From UBA1801 sp035353395 (lineage in GTDB: Bacteria > Acidobacteriota > Holophagae > Holophagales > Holophagaceae), in contig DAOPZL010000010.1 of NCBI GenBank assembly GCA_035353395.1, positions 10,491 through 74,490 of the forward strand: 64,000 nucleotides of DNA, written 5' to 3'. Under the pieces are notes generated by a model that was not told the DNA's origin, did no database searches, and saw nothing but the letters and a program-made list of their open reading frames with translations. Position 1 is the stretch's first letter; the number at the start of each line of letters is the position of its first letter. This document shows positions 1 to 8,283 of this stretch, in pieces. The position numbers and the translations under genes were made by a program.

Positions 1-329
1 CCCAGGGCGCCTCCTATTCCTTCGAACGGGTCACCTCCTATCCGGCCGTCCGGAACGATCCCGGCATGACGGAAGTCCTCAGCGGAGCCTTCCGGAAGGT
101 GCTCGGCGAGGCGCGCGTCGACACGCACATGGCGCCGATCATGGTGAGCGAGGACTTCTCCTACTTCACGCAGGCCGTTCCATCGGCCTTCGCCTTCGTG
201 GGGATCGCCAAGGACCTCGACTGCCCGATCAACCAGCATCACCCGAAGTTCCAGTGGGACGACGGGAACATCGCCATCCTGGCCCAGGGTCTGGCCCAGA
301 CGGCGCTGGACTTCCTGGGATGCCGCTGA
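1..329 (+). CDS. M20-family amidohydrolase, C-terminal part
   Basis: The reading frame is open from the window's left edge (codons start at base 3) to a TGA at 327-329, so only about the last 108 residues are seen. The text reads like the end of an M20D amidohydrolase (hippurate or N-acyl-amino-acid hydrolase type): a YPAVRND stretch, an SEDFSYF block, and a late His in NQHHPKF that in this family is usually a metal ligand. These enzymes are cytosolic dinuclear-metal hydrolases that remove acyl groups from amino acids. The N-terminal metal ligands lie outside the window, so substrate cannot be judged. It converges on the LysR gene. Confidence 0.75.
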   Translation, partial: QGASYSFERVTSYPAVRNDPGMTEVLSGAFRKVLGEARVDTHMAPIMVSEDFSYFTQAVPSAFAFVGIAKDLDCPINQHHPKFQWDDGNIAILAQGLAQTALDFLGCR

Positions 330-345
330 GCCCGGGGCGCCCCAG

Positions 346-1269
346 CTAGCTGCCGGCCTCGGGCGGCGGGATCTCGCCGTTGGACCTCCGGGTCCTCAGC
401 CAGTCCCGGAACCGGGCGATGGAGACATCGTTCCGCCGCGCCGCCGGGATGACGAAATAGTAGCCGTAGGGGCTGTACTGGCGGTGGTCCAGCACCTGGA
501 CGAGGTCGCCCGCCTCGATCTCTTCCCGGATGTAGCACCGGGGCAGCAGCGCCAGTCCGTGCCCCAGGCAGACGCTGCGGATGATGACGGAATAGAAGTC
601 CCACTGGCTGATGCGCACGGCCTTTCCCGGACTGAGCCCGAGCATCACGAAGGCCTGGGCCCAGACCCCCGGGACTTCGCGGTGCTCGAAGAGATCGAAG
701 TTGAGAATGTCGGCCGGGGACTGGATCGGAGGGTTCTGCTCGAGCAGCTTCCGGCTCGCGACGAGGATCAGCTCCTTCCCGCACACGTAGTCGGCCACGC
801 ACCCCGGCCAGACGCCGTTCCCCAGGGAAACGTAGGCGTCGTAGGTGAACATGAAGGTGTCGATGGGCAAGGGGCTCGCCGTGAACTGGATGTCCATGGC
901 CGGGTACAGGGCGCGGAACTCCGGATAGAGCGACAGGAGCCAACGGTCCGCGAAGGAAGGGGGGAGGCGCACCTGAAGGTCCTGTGGGCGGGCCTGCTGG
1001 CGGGCCACCATCTCGCTGGCCTCGACCAGCTTGACCAGGACGGGCCGGATGCAGTCCAGGTAGAGCTGTCCGGCCTTGGTCAAGGTCAAGCCGTACTGGC
1101 TGCGGGTGAAGAGTTCGGCGCCCAGGCACTCTTCCAGGGCCTGGAGCTGCTTGCTCACCGCGCTGGCCGTCAGGCACAGCTCCTGGGCGGCATGGGTGCA
1201 GCTCAAGTACCGTGAAACGGCCTCGAACACCCTGAGGGCTTGAGTGGAAGGGATCCGGGTTCTCTGCAC
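346..1269 (-). CDS. LysR-family transcriptional regulator
   Basis: A 307-residue product, the usual LysR length. The N-terminal winged helix-turn-helix is clear (residues about 5-60, with AAQELCLTASAVSKQLQALE as the recognition region), followed by a substrate-binding-type effector domain ending near RFRDWL. The N-terminus resembles GcvA-type members. The start is taken as GTG at 1267-1269, because no ATG occurs before the HTH and the upstream frame reads as non-conserved sequence; the ribosome site is weak. It is convergent with the amidohydrolase rather than divergent from a likely target, so the regulated gene is unknown. Family is secure; the exact start is less so. Confidence 0.85.
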   Translation of the reverse strand: MQRTRIPSTQALRVFEAVSRYLSCTHAAQELCLTASAVSKQLQALEECLGAELFTRSQYGLTLTKAGQLYLDCIRPVLVKLVEASEMVARQQARPQDLQVRLPPSFADRWLLSLYPEFRALYPAMDIQFTASPLPIDTFMFTYDAYVSLGNGVWPGCVADYVCGKELILVASRKLLEQNPPIQSPADILNFDLFEHREVPGVWAQAFVMLGLSPGKAVRISQWDFYSVIIRSVCLGHGLALLPRCYIREEIEAGDLVQVLDHRQYSPYGYYFVIPAARRNDVSIARFRDWLRTRRSNGEIPPPEAGS

Positions 1270-1738
1270 GTGCGTTGCGCCCGATGAGCGGCGGTTGAGA
1301 TTGCCGGGAAGGCCCTGCGTCCGGAGGAATCCCTGACCCGCGGTGGAATCTGGCCGGTTCCCGTGACCAGGTCCAGGCCGGTTGCATGGCCGGATTGGTA
1401 AAGACTCGCCTCCGTTGCATGGATCCGGAGGCCCTCTGGAGATGGTAGCTTGGTTGCCGCCAGCGGAAGGCGGCGCAATCCGTGCAAGTTCTCGAACCTG
1501 CGTGGGTCCGTCCGCGCGGCGCGCACGGACGATCCCGGCGAGGGTGTCGCCGGCCTGTCCAGTCCGGAGGCACGGCCTGGGGGGGCATCGAAAAAATTCA
1601 TAAAAAAATCCGGAGGGCCGGGCACCTTTAGGATCAAGCAAGCATCCATAGACCGTCTGGCCCTGAATCCTCCCCCTTTAGGACCCGAAAGCCCCTCGTC
1701 GTGAGGGGCTTTTCGTTTCCAGGGCCCGGGCTTCGGCC
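1270..1738. other. Intergenic region with no supported gene
   Basis: About 470 bases lie between the PDZ gene and the LysR start. They hold the terminator at 1688-1712, an A-rich patch near 1589-1614 that reads as T-runs on the minus strand, a repeated TCCTAAAGG word in minus-strand reading, and a GC hairpin around 1515-1545. I see no known riboswitch class. The LysR promoter must lie here, but no box is convincing. Confidence 0.5.
1688..1712 (-). terminator. Hairpin terminator after the PDZ gene
   Basis: AAAGCCCCTC and GAGGGGCTTT form a perfect 10-bp stem around a 5-base loop, 27 bases beyond the PDZ gene's stop. The T-run is better on the plus strand, so it may act in both directions. Confidence 0.65.
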
Positions 1739-2596
1739 TCAGATGGAGACCGTCCCCTCGGCGGGCTGCTGGGCCGGGACGGTGATCGTCCGGAGGTGAC
1801 GCTGGCTGAAGACCTCCAGCGTGAGCGAGGTGCTGGTCGGGATGCTCTTGAGCTGGTCGACCAGGTCGTCCCGGGTCGGCGTCGCGACGCCGTTGAGCTT
1901 GACGATGACGTCGCCGGGGTTCAGCCCTGCATGCGCCGCAAGCCCCTTCGGATCGACGGCGACCACGTAGACGCCGCGCCCGGTATACCCGGTCCGGGCG
2001 GCATACTCCGAGCGCAGCTCGCTGATGTCGAGGCCCAGCTTCCATGCCTGGGGGCCCGGGACCGCCTTCGCGGCGGCGTTCGCGGCGGGGCCGGCGGGCG
2101 GGGCGTCGACCTTGATGTCGAGGGGCACCGGCGCGCCGAGATAGCGGGCCACTTCCTCGTCGGTCGCCTCCCGGTTGTCCGTGGCCGTCGCGTAGTTCTG
2201 GTATCGGGAAAGGGACACTTCGCCCAGGCTCCCCGAGCCGTCGAACTGCAGGGTGGCCGACACGAAACGATTCACCGCGATCACGTTGAGCTTCTTGTCG
2301 ACGTGCGTGTAGGACCGCCCGTAGGTGTAGACCACCCAGTTGGTGGCCTTGCCGCTCTTGTCCGTCGCGGCGCCCGACAGGGTCGGCTTGCCGTACTTCT
2401 GGCTGATCTGGTCGAGGGTCGACCCGATCGGGAAGAGCGCGGTGACCTGCTCGCCGCGGATCGAATAGAGGGCCGCCGGGCCGCCGGTCTCCTGGAGCTT
2501 GGGCTCGAAGGCCGATTTGGCCGAGGGCGCCGCGAGGCATCCGGAATTCGCCGCGACCAGCAGGCAGATCGTCGCCAACACACCTCTACGGATCAC
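1739..2596 (-). CDS. Secreted PDZ-domain protein
   Basis: A 285-residue protein with an N-terminal export signal (MIRRGVLATICLLVAANSG, then Cys). The Cys lies where a lipobox could be, but the residues before it (N-S-G) are not canonical, so lipidation is uncertain. Residues about 200-280 form a PDZ domain: GRGVYVVAVDPKGLAAHAGL followed by NPGDVIVKLNG. The region before it (about 45-150) is of unknown fold. No trypsin-like Ser/His/Asp triad is visible, so it is not a DegP/HtrA protease. Expected location is the periplasm or outer envelope, perhaps binding protein C-termini. It stands alone, with an AT-rich upstream region. Confidence 0.7.
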   Translation of the reverse strand: MIRRGVLATICLLVAANSGCLAAPSAKSAFEPKLQETGGPAALYSIRGEQVTALFPIGSTLDQISQKYGKPTLSGAATDKSGKATNWVVYTYGRSYTHVDKKLNVIAVNRFVSATLQFDGSGSLGEVSLSRYQNYATATDNREATDEEVARYLGAPVPLDIKVDAPPAGPAANAAAKAVPGPQAWKLGLDISELRSEYAARTGYTGRGVYVVAVDPKGLAAHAGLNPGDVIVKLNGVATPTRDDLVDQLKSIPTSTSLTLEVFSQRHLRTITVPAQQPAEGTVSI

Positions 2597-3015
2597 CGCG
2601 CCCCCCTTCGAAAACCCATCCTCGAAATGATCCTAGGGAAACAAACACTCATCAATGCAAAAGATATCTGTTGAACTGAATTGATCATTCAAATAAATAT
2701 CAAAAATGAACATGTCATTCGATGTCCGGATCCAGATGTGGCCTGTGGGCCGTGGTGGATCATGCGTTTTCGATGGGGTCCGGCGAAAGAAGATTGTGAT
2801 CGTGCGAGCAACAACCGCAGAGTCGTTGGAAGGGCAGGGTCATAATGTTCGGTGCCTCTTGAACCCTTGGGGTGGACAGTGAAAGAAGTGCCGGCGGGGG
2901 CCTCGCGCCCCCGTCGTTTTTTGGGCGCTCCTCCAGGCCCGCCATCCCCCGGGAGGGATTCGGCGGAACGAGGCCGATTCTGGTATACACTCCCGGATGC
3001 CATCCAGGGGGTTTC
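2597..3015. promoter_or_regulatory. Divergent AT-rich intergenic region
   Basis: About 420 bases separate the PDZ gene (minus) from the PATAN/TPR gene (plus). Bases 2640-2720 are strikingly AT-rich compared with the surroundings and include a TTGAA/TTCAA inverted pair (2671-2675 and 2688-2692), plausibly the PDZ promoter or an operator. A TATACA box preceded by TGG (2984-2989) lies about 27 bases before the GTG of the plus-strand gene and is its likely -10 element. No gene is supported here. Confidence 0.45.
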
Positions 3016-4674
3016 GTGACCGAGGCCTTGCCATCCAAGAACCTGCCGATCCTCCTGGGCGCCATCCGGCAGGAGGCCGGGAACGGCGAACTGGTCCTGG
3101 CGCAGAACGATGGGGAACGGCGGCTGTCCTTCCTCGAGGGCGAGCTGGTCCACCTCCGCAGCGACGCGGCCGGGGAGCAGTTCGGCAACTACCTCCTTCG
3201 CCACGGCATCCTCGATCTCCCGTCGCTCAACGACCTGCTCGCCCGCGACGACCGTTCCCCGCTCGGCGAGAAGGTCGTCCAGTGGGGGATGATGAGCCCC
3301 GGGGAACGGGACGATCATCTCCGCTGCATCCAGGAACAGATCCTGGTCCATGCCTTGGAACATCCGGTCCTCCGCTGGACCTGGACCGCGGCTGCGGAGC
3401 CCGGGCCAGGCCCGGAGCCCCCCCTCGAGCTGCGGTCCAGGGCCCTGATCTGGAGCGCCTTCCGGGAGTTCAACGATCCTGCGGAACTGCTGGCGGTCCT
3501 GCGTGCCGAAGGCGCCTGGAAATGGTCGGGCAGGCTGGACCTGCTGGACGGCATCAGCGACCTCCCGCTCACGTCCGCCATGGCCTACGCCGTCTCCTTC
3601 CTCACCGCCGATCCCGTCAGCTTCGAGACCTTCCGGTTCCTCAGCGGCCTCGACGAGGAAGAGGCCGGAAGGCTCATCGCCACCCTTTGGGCCCTGGGCG
3701 CCCTGGCGCTCTCCGGGGGTGAGCTGCCCTCCCTGGCCGGGGCGCCCGTTCCGCCCGGGGCGCCCGTGCCCGGAGCGACGCCGCGCCTGCCCTTCATCAT
3801 GCCGCCCGCGGACATGCCCTTCGGGGCCCCCAAGCAGCGGACCCCGGAGCCCATGGCCCCCTGCGACACCGGGAGCCAGCCGGAGTTCCTGGGCCTGGAC
3901 TTCGATTCGGAGATGAACCTGGACCGGCTGGCGAACCTGGAGGAGGCCATGCCCATGGACCTCCCTCCCTGCGGACCTCGTCCCGGGCCCCGTCCCGAAG
4001 CGCTGCCGGTGCTGGAGGACGTACCCCCGTGCGGACCGCGGCCCCAGGCCAGGCCCGACGGTCCCCCGATGCCGGGCGACATGCCTCCCTGCGGACCTCG
4101 TCCCGCCCCCCGGTCCGAGCCGTTGCCGGTGCTGGGGGACATGCCCCCGTGCGGGCCGCGTCCCGAGCCGCAGGCCAGGTGGTTCCAGTCCGAAGCCATC
4201 GCCCCGTCCCGCCCCATTGAGCTCGATCCCGAACGGGAGGGGGTTCCCGAGCCGCCGAGACTCCAGGTGTCGCCGGAGACCGGGAAGCTGTTCGACCGCG
4301 CGCGCCGCCAACTGAAGCTCGGGCATGCCCTGGAGGCCGTCTCGACCCTGGAGCAGGCCCTCCAGGCGCAGCCCGACGGCGAGGCCGCCTACGAAGGCTG
4401 GCTGATGCTCGGCCGGCTGCGGATGACCAACCCGGCCTGGGCCATGCGGGCGATCCACGCGCTCAAGCAGGCGTCCCGGATCCGGCCGCGGGAGGCGGCG
4501 CCCTGGATCGCCCTGGGCGAGACCCACCATCGGGCCGGATCCCTGCCCGAGGCCTCGGCCTGTTTCCGGAAGGCCAGGGAGCTGGATCCCTCGGCGGAGA
4601 TTCCCCAGGCCCTGGACCCGGGGGAGGAGCCCGGTCCCGCCCGCCAGGCCAAACCCCCGGCCAGGCGCCGGTAG
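3016..4674 (+). CDS. PATAN/DUF4388-like protein with proline-rich repeats and TPRs
   Basis: A 552-residue protein if it starts at GTG 3016, which follows an AGGGGG ribosome site and a TATACA box. The N-terminal ~65 residues (NLPILLGAIRQEAGNGELVL, then RRLSFLEGELVHLRS) match the PATAN/DUF4388 style found in two-component and gliding-related proteins of Myxococcota and Acidobacteriota. The middle is a Pro/Ala linker with four copies of a PPCGPRP motif spaced 20-22 residues apart. The C-terminus (about 420-530) holds TPR-like helices (LEQALQAQPDGEAAYEGWLM and a following pair). No membrane segment is seen, so it is likely a cytosolic scaffold. Function is unknown. Confidence 0.6.
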   Translation: MTEALPSKNLPILLGAIRQEAGNGELVLAQNDGERRLSFLEGELVHLRSDAAGEQFGNYLLRHGILDLPSLNDLLARDDRSPLGEKVVQWGMMSPGERDDHLRCIQEQILVHALEHPVLRWTWTAAAEPGPGPEPPLELRSRALIWSAFREFNDPAELLAVLRAEGAWKWSGRLDLLDGISDLPLTSAMAYAVSFLTADPVSFETFRFLSGLDEEEAGRLIATLWALGALALSGGELPSLAGAPVPPGAPVPGATPRLPFIMPPADMPFGAPKQRTPEPMAPCDTGSQPEFLGLDFDSEMNLDRLANLEEAMPMDLPPCGPRPGPRPEALPVLEDVPPCGPRPQARPDGPPMPGDMPPCGPRPAPRSEPLPVLGDMPPCGPRPEPQARWFQSEAIAPSRPIELDPEREGVPEPPRLQVSPETGKLFDRARRQLKLGHALEAVSTLEQALQAQPDGEAAYEGWLMLGRLRMTNPAWAMRAIHALKQASRIRPREAAPWIALGETHHRAGSLPEASACFRKARELDPSAEIPQALDPGEEPGPARQAKPPARRR

Positions 4675-4699
4675 GGGCCTGGCCGGGGGGGACCCGGCG

Positions 4700-5047
4700 T
4701 CACCCTCCGGACTGGGCAGGCGTGGCTCGCCAGCGTTGGGTGAGGGCCCGGGCGAAGGCCTCGAGGTTCGCCTCGTGGATGGTGTAGTAGACCCACTTCC
4801 CGTGGCGCTGCTCGCGCACGAGCCCGGCCGCGCGCAGCTGGGCCAGGTGGTAGGCGACCTTGGAAGGGGCGAGGCCGCCGAGCTTGGCCCCCAGGTCGCA
4901 GGCGCACACGGCCACCGGGGCGTCGGGGTGGCTGGGCGAACAGCAGGTCTTCCGACGGCCCTCCGCGAGAAGGTCCAGGATGCGGATCCGCAGGGGATCG
5001 CCAAGGGCGGCGGCGATGAGACCGAGGTCTTCCATGCCCTTCAGCAT
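4700..5047 (-). CDS. ArsR-family metal- or thiol-sensing regulator
   Basis: A 115-residue winged-helix repressor of the ArsR/SmtB family. The pattern LGDPLRIRILDLL, then APSKVAYHLAQLRAAGLV and a beta-wing (REQRHGKWVYYTI), is typical. Upstream of the recognition helix it carries CACDL, resembling the As(III)-binding CVCDL motif of classical ArsR, plus an extra CC pair ten or so residues earlier. These cysteines suggest soft-metal or metalloid sensing, but that is inference. ATG 5047 is preferred over the inner ATG at 5035, whose ribosome site is too close. It is divergent from the flavin-reductase-like gene, a natural target. Confidence 0.8.
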   Translation of the reverse strand: MLKGMEDLGLIAAALGDPLRIRILDLLAEGRRKTCCSPSHPDAPVAVCACDLGAKLGGLAPSKVAYHLAQLRAAGLVREQRHGKWVYYTIHEANLEAFARALTQRWRATPAQSGG

Positions 5048-5059
5048 AGGAGCCTGGGG

Positions 5060-5105
5060 CCTCATTTCAACATTTCTTGACATATTTCGAAAACCGGGCA
5101 TGGTG
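5060..5105 (+). promoter_or_regulatory. Probable promoter/operator between arsR-like and flavin-reductase-like genes
   Basis: An AT-rich patch contains three similar words (CATTTC at 5062 and 5071, CATATTTC at 5081) and a consensus -35 TTGACA at 5077-5082. The matching -10 on the plus strand (ATGGTG near 5100) is poor. The spacing of repeats and the location between divergent genes suggest an ArsR operator. Confidence 0.4.
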
Positions 5106-5189
5106 GAACCAGGGCCTTGAAGGCGTCCGGGGAGCGGCGTTCTCCCGGCGGCGCCCGGACCGGACCCGATCGAGGAGAGGGAATCTGCC

Positions 5190-5693
5190 ATGAAAACCGT
5201 GAATCCACTGGCCCTGCCGGAGTCGTTCTTCTCCCAGCTGAAGCGGGGAGCCTTCCTGACCGTGAAGGCCGGGGCCGACATGAACACCATGACGATCGGC
5301 TGGGGGCTGGTCGGCGTGATCTGGCAGCGGCCCGTGTTCATGGTGGCGGTGCGGGACTCCCGCCACACCTTCGCCCTCATGGAGCGGGCGCAGGATTTTT
5401 CCGTTTCCGTGCCGACGGGGGACATGAAGGACGCCCTCGCGTTCTGCGGCTCCCGCTCGGGTCGGGAGGTGGACAAGTTCGCCGCCTGCGGTCTGGCGAC
5501 CAGGCCGGGGCAGCGCATCGTCACGCCGGTCCTGGAGATGCCGGGCCAGCACCTGGAGTGCCGGATCATCCACAAGGCCCCCATGGATCCGTCCCTCATG
5601 GACCGGGGCCTGGAGGCGCTCTATCCGGAAAAGGACTACCACACCCTGTATTTCGGGGAGATCCTCGCCTGCTGCGAGCAGGAAGGATGCTAG
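5190..5693 (+). CDS. Flavin reductase-like FMN-binding split-barrel protein
   Basis: A 167-residue protein beginning after a GGAGAGGG ribosome site. Its pattern (PGAFLTV-like opening RGAFLTVKAGADMNTMTIGW, then PVFMVAVRDSRHTFALMERA and FSVSVP) fits the flavin-reductase-like / DUF split-barrel family that binds FMN and reduces or transfers electrons in the cytosol. It ends with a Cys-containing tail (ACCEQEGC) that is unusual and could bind a metal or redox partner. It is divergent from the ArsR-family gene and only 34 bases before the MATE gene, so the two may be co-transcribed. Substrate is unknown. Confidence 0.75.
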   Translation: MKTVNPLALPESFFSQLKRGAFLTVKAGADMNTMTIGWGLVGVIWQRPVFMVAVRDSRHTFALMERAQDFSVSVPTGDMKDALAFCGSRSGREVDKFAACGLATRPGQRIVTPVLEMPGQHLECRIIHKAPMDPSLMDRGLEALYPEKDYHTLYFGEILACCEQEGC

Positions 5694-5727
5694 AAGCTCC
5701 CGCCAGGGATGGATTGATAGAGGTTGG

Positions 5728-7152
5728 ATGAATAGCGAACAGAATCATGGCGTTATGCAGAGACGAGAGGACGATTCGGCCCGCGAGCTGGCTACGGGGC
5801 GGATCGGCCGGCTCCTGGCCCAGTACTCCGTTCCGGCGATCGTCGGCACCGCGGCGGCCTCGCTCTACAACATCATCGACCGAGTGTTCATCGGCCACGG
5901 CGTAGGAGCCATGGCCATCTCCGGACTGGCCTTGACCCTGCCCATGATGAACCTCGCCGCGGCCTTCGGGGCCATGGTCGGCACCGGGGCCAGCGCCCTC
6001 GTCTCCATCCGCCTCGGGGAAGGGAAGCAGGAGGAGACCCACGCCATCCTGGGGAACACCGTCTTCCTGAACGTGCTCCTCGGGATCCTCTTCTCGATCC
6101 TTTGCATGGTCTTCCTGGACAGGGTCCTGTTCTTCATGGGGGCCAGCCGGGAGACGCTCCCCTACGCCAGGCAGTTCATGCAGGTCATCCTCCTGGGGAA
6201 CGTCTTCACGCACCTCTACCTGGGGCTGAACGGCGTCATGAGGGCTTCCGGCTATCCGCGGAAGGCCATGGTCACCACCCTGGTGACGGTGGCCGTCAAC
6301 CTCGTGCTGGCGCCCACCTTCATCTTCCTCTTCCGGTGGGGCATCCGGGGCGCGGCCCTGGCGACGGTCTGCGCCCAGGTCGCGGGCACGGTCTGGACCG
6401 TCGCGCACTTCGCGAGGAGGGGCCACCTCGTGCATTTCCGGCCCGGGTGCTTCAGGCCGCGCCCGAGGATCATCCGGGACATCCTCTCCATCGGGATGTC
6501 CAGCTTCGTCATGCTGTTCTGCGCCAGCCTGATCGCCGGCATCCAGAACCTTCGGCTGGGGCAGTACGGCGGCGACTACGCGATCGGCGCCTTCGGGATC
6601 ATCAACGCGCTGGCCAGCCTGTTCGTCATGCTCGTCATGGGCGTGAACATGGGCATGCAGCCCATCGCAGGCTACAACTTCGGCGCCGGGCGGCCCGGCC
6701 GGGTCGCCCGGGTCTAAGGCTGCGCCGTGATCGCCGCCACGTGCATCACCACGGCGGGATTCCTCCTGGGCGAGCTCTTCCCCGGGCAGGTGGCGGGCGC
6801 CTTCACCGGCGATGCCCGGCTCGTCGCCCAGTCCGTGAGGGGCATGCGCATCATCCTGCTCCTGTTCCCCATCGTGGGCTTCCAGATGGTGACCTCCAGC
6901 TTCTTCCAGTCCCTGGGGATGGCGAAGACCTCCATCGTGCTCTCCCTCTCGCGGCAGGTCCTGTTCCTGATCCCGTGCCTCCTCGTGCTCCCGTCCTTCT
7001 TCGGGCTGGACGGAGTGTGGGCCTCGGCGACGGTGGCCGATTTCGCGTCCTCCATCACTGCGTTCCTCATCGTGAAGACCCGGTTCCGCAAGGTGCTCCG
7101 GGAGCCGGCCGCCGAGGCCTGCGGGGACGGGCTCATGCCGTCCTCCGAGTAG
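5728..7152 (+). pseudogene. MATE-family multidrug/cation antiporter interrupted by an in-frame stop
   Basis: One reading frame encodes a complete ~474-residue MATE transporter except for a TAA at 6715-6717 after ARV. Before the stop are 329 residues with MATE landmarks (LYNIIDRVFIGHGVGAMAIS; GAALATVCAQ; GMQPIAGYNFGAG), and after it, still in frame, 143 more (the open part from GTG 6727) with the remaining helices (GFLLGELFP; GFQMVTSSFFQSLG). No frame change is needed, so a single base substitution explains it. It may be a true nonsense mutation or an assembly error. If real, neither half would form a full 12-helix pump. Family members export drugs or organic cations with Na+ or H+. Confidence 0.8.
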
Positions 7153-7215
7153 CGGGGAGGCTTCGGAAAACCCGGGGAGCCTCCCGGGAGAACGAGTCTT
7201 TTCCTGATCTCGGCC

Positions 7216-7240
7216 CGGGGCGTTCCCCGTTTTTTGTTGT
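7216..7240 (+). terminator. Rho-independent terminator after the MATE gene
   Basis: CGGGG and CCCCG form a short GC stem with a CGTT loop (7216-7229), followed by six T. A larger hairpin (GGGAGGC/GCCTCCC) precedes it near 7155-7185. Confidence 0.6.
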
Positions 7241-7286
7241 GCCCGGATGCGGAAAGTGAGAAAATCATGCGTAATGAGGTGTTCCA

Positions 7287-7538
7287 ATGGATGTGATCAA
7301 GCCGGGCGCCTGCATGTTGTGGAAACCGGCGACGAGTGGCATATCCGCCCTGGTGACGGTGATCTCCCTGGACTTCGAAAACAACCGGGCGCAGGTGCAT
7401 GTGACCCGTGCCTCGACGAAGACGTGCGCGGCCCACTGGGTCGACATGAACCTGCTCTCGGAGGCTCCCAAGGGCGCTGCGCCTTGCGCCTGCGTCGCCC
7501 GCGCCGGCCAGGACGGCCAGGGTACCGACGCGGCCTGA
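7287..7538 (+). CDS. Small hypothetical protein
   Basis: An 83-residue open frame with a GAGGTG ribosome site about 8 bases upstream of its ATG. The first 55 residues look protein-like (beta-rich, SALVTVISLDFENNRAQVHVTR), with five Cys in total including a CAC near the end. The tail (GQDGQGTDAA) is low complexity. No family is recognised. It sits between a terminator and the bacterioferritin gene as a probable single-gene unit. Confidence 0.5.
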   Translation: MDVIKPGACMLWKPATSGISALVTVISLDFENNRAQVHVTRASTKTCAAHWVDMNLLSEAPKGAAPCACVARAGQDGQGTDAA

Positions 7539-7701
7539 GCCGAATGGAATCTTCTTCCAGGATTGCAGGGATTTGTTGGCAATTGCGTGCGGAATCCCGG
7601 AGGTTCCGCGGCTGATTCCGCGCCGGCAGGGGAACGGCGGCATGGAAGCCCCGTTGCTGTGCCGGGACCATCTTCCGGATGGCGCCCGCCGGAGGGCGGT
7701 C

Positions 7702-7707
7702 TATACT
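7702..7707 (+). promoter_or_regulatory. -10 box of the bacterioferritin gene
   Basis: TATACT, a near-consensus -10, stands about 66 bases before the bacterioferritin ATG. No good -35 is seen upstream, which would suit an activated promoter. Confidence 0.4.
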
Positions 7708-7773
7708 TTCGCATCCCGCGCGTCTCGAAGGGCCGGGGAGGTCGTTCCAACTCACCTACACCAAGGGGGAACC

Positions 7774-8277
7774 ATGGATCGCAGCAAGAGCATCGCACTT
7801 CTCAACGCGGCCGTCGCCGACGAGCTCCAGGCCGTCCACCAGTACATGTATTTCCACTTCCACCTCGACGACCAGGGCTTCGGGCCCCTGGCCATGCTCT
7901 TCAAGCAGACGGCCATCGAGGAGATGATGCACGTCGAGCGGCTGGCGGACCGCATCCTGTTCCTCAAGGGCGAGGTGGAGATGGTGCCCGCGGCCGCCGT
8001 CGTGAAGATCCTCGAGCCCGTCGACATGCTGAAGCGGGCCATGGAGATGGAGGAGGCCAGCCAGGTCTACTACAACAAGTCCGCCGTCGAGTGCGCGAAC
8101 AACGCCGACTCCGTGACGAAGCAGCTCTTCGAGCAGCTCACCGCCGACGAGGAGCGCCACTACGACCAGTACGAGAAGCAGCTCGAGAAGATCGAGAAGT
8201 TCGGCCCGAGCTACCTCGCGCTGCAGTCCTTCAACACGGCTCCGGAGCCGGGGGCGCAGGGCGCGGCCAACGCCTGA
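7774..8277 (+). CDS. bfr: Bacterioferritin
   Basis: A 167-residue ferritin-like protein that oxidises Fe(II) and stores iron in a 24-subunit cytosolic shell. The di-iron ligands align with the bacterioferritin pattern: Glu17, Glu50 and His53 (EEMMH), Glu93/94, Glu126 and His129 (DEERH). A Met next to Glu50 stands where the haem-ligating Met52 of Escherichia coli Bfr lies, so haem binding is likely. The start follows an AAGGGGGA ribosome site. No ferredoxin partner gene is adjacent. The C-terminal ~15 residues are an Ala/Gly-rich extension. Confidence 0.88.
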   Translation: MDRSKSIALLNAAVADELQAVHQYMYFHFHLDDQGFGPLAMLFKQTAIEEMMHVERLADRILFLKGEVEMVPAAAVVKILEPVDMLKRAMEMEEASQVYYNKSAVECANNADSVTKQLFEQLTADEERHYDQYEKQLEKIEKFGPSYLALQSFNTAPEPGAQGAANA

Positions 8278-8283
8278 GGGAAG

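Noticed and set aside
1270..1738. Riboswitch upstream of the LysR gene
   Set aside because: Hairpins exist but none of the conserved words of known classes could be found.
1739..2596. DegP/HtrA serine protease
   Set aside because: A PDZ domain is present, but no Ser/His/Asp catalytic triad motif.
6700..6730. Programmed frameshift or readthrough in the MATE gene
   Set aside because: The frame is the same on both sides, no slippery site or stimulatory hairpin is evident, and MATE genes are not known to need readthrough.
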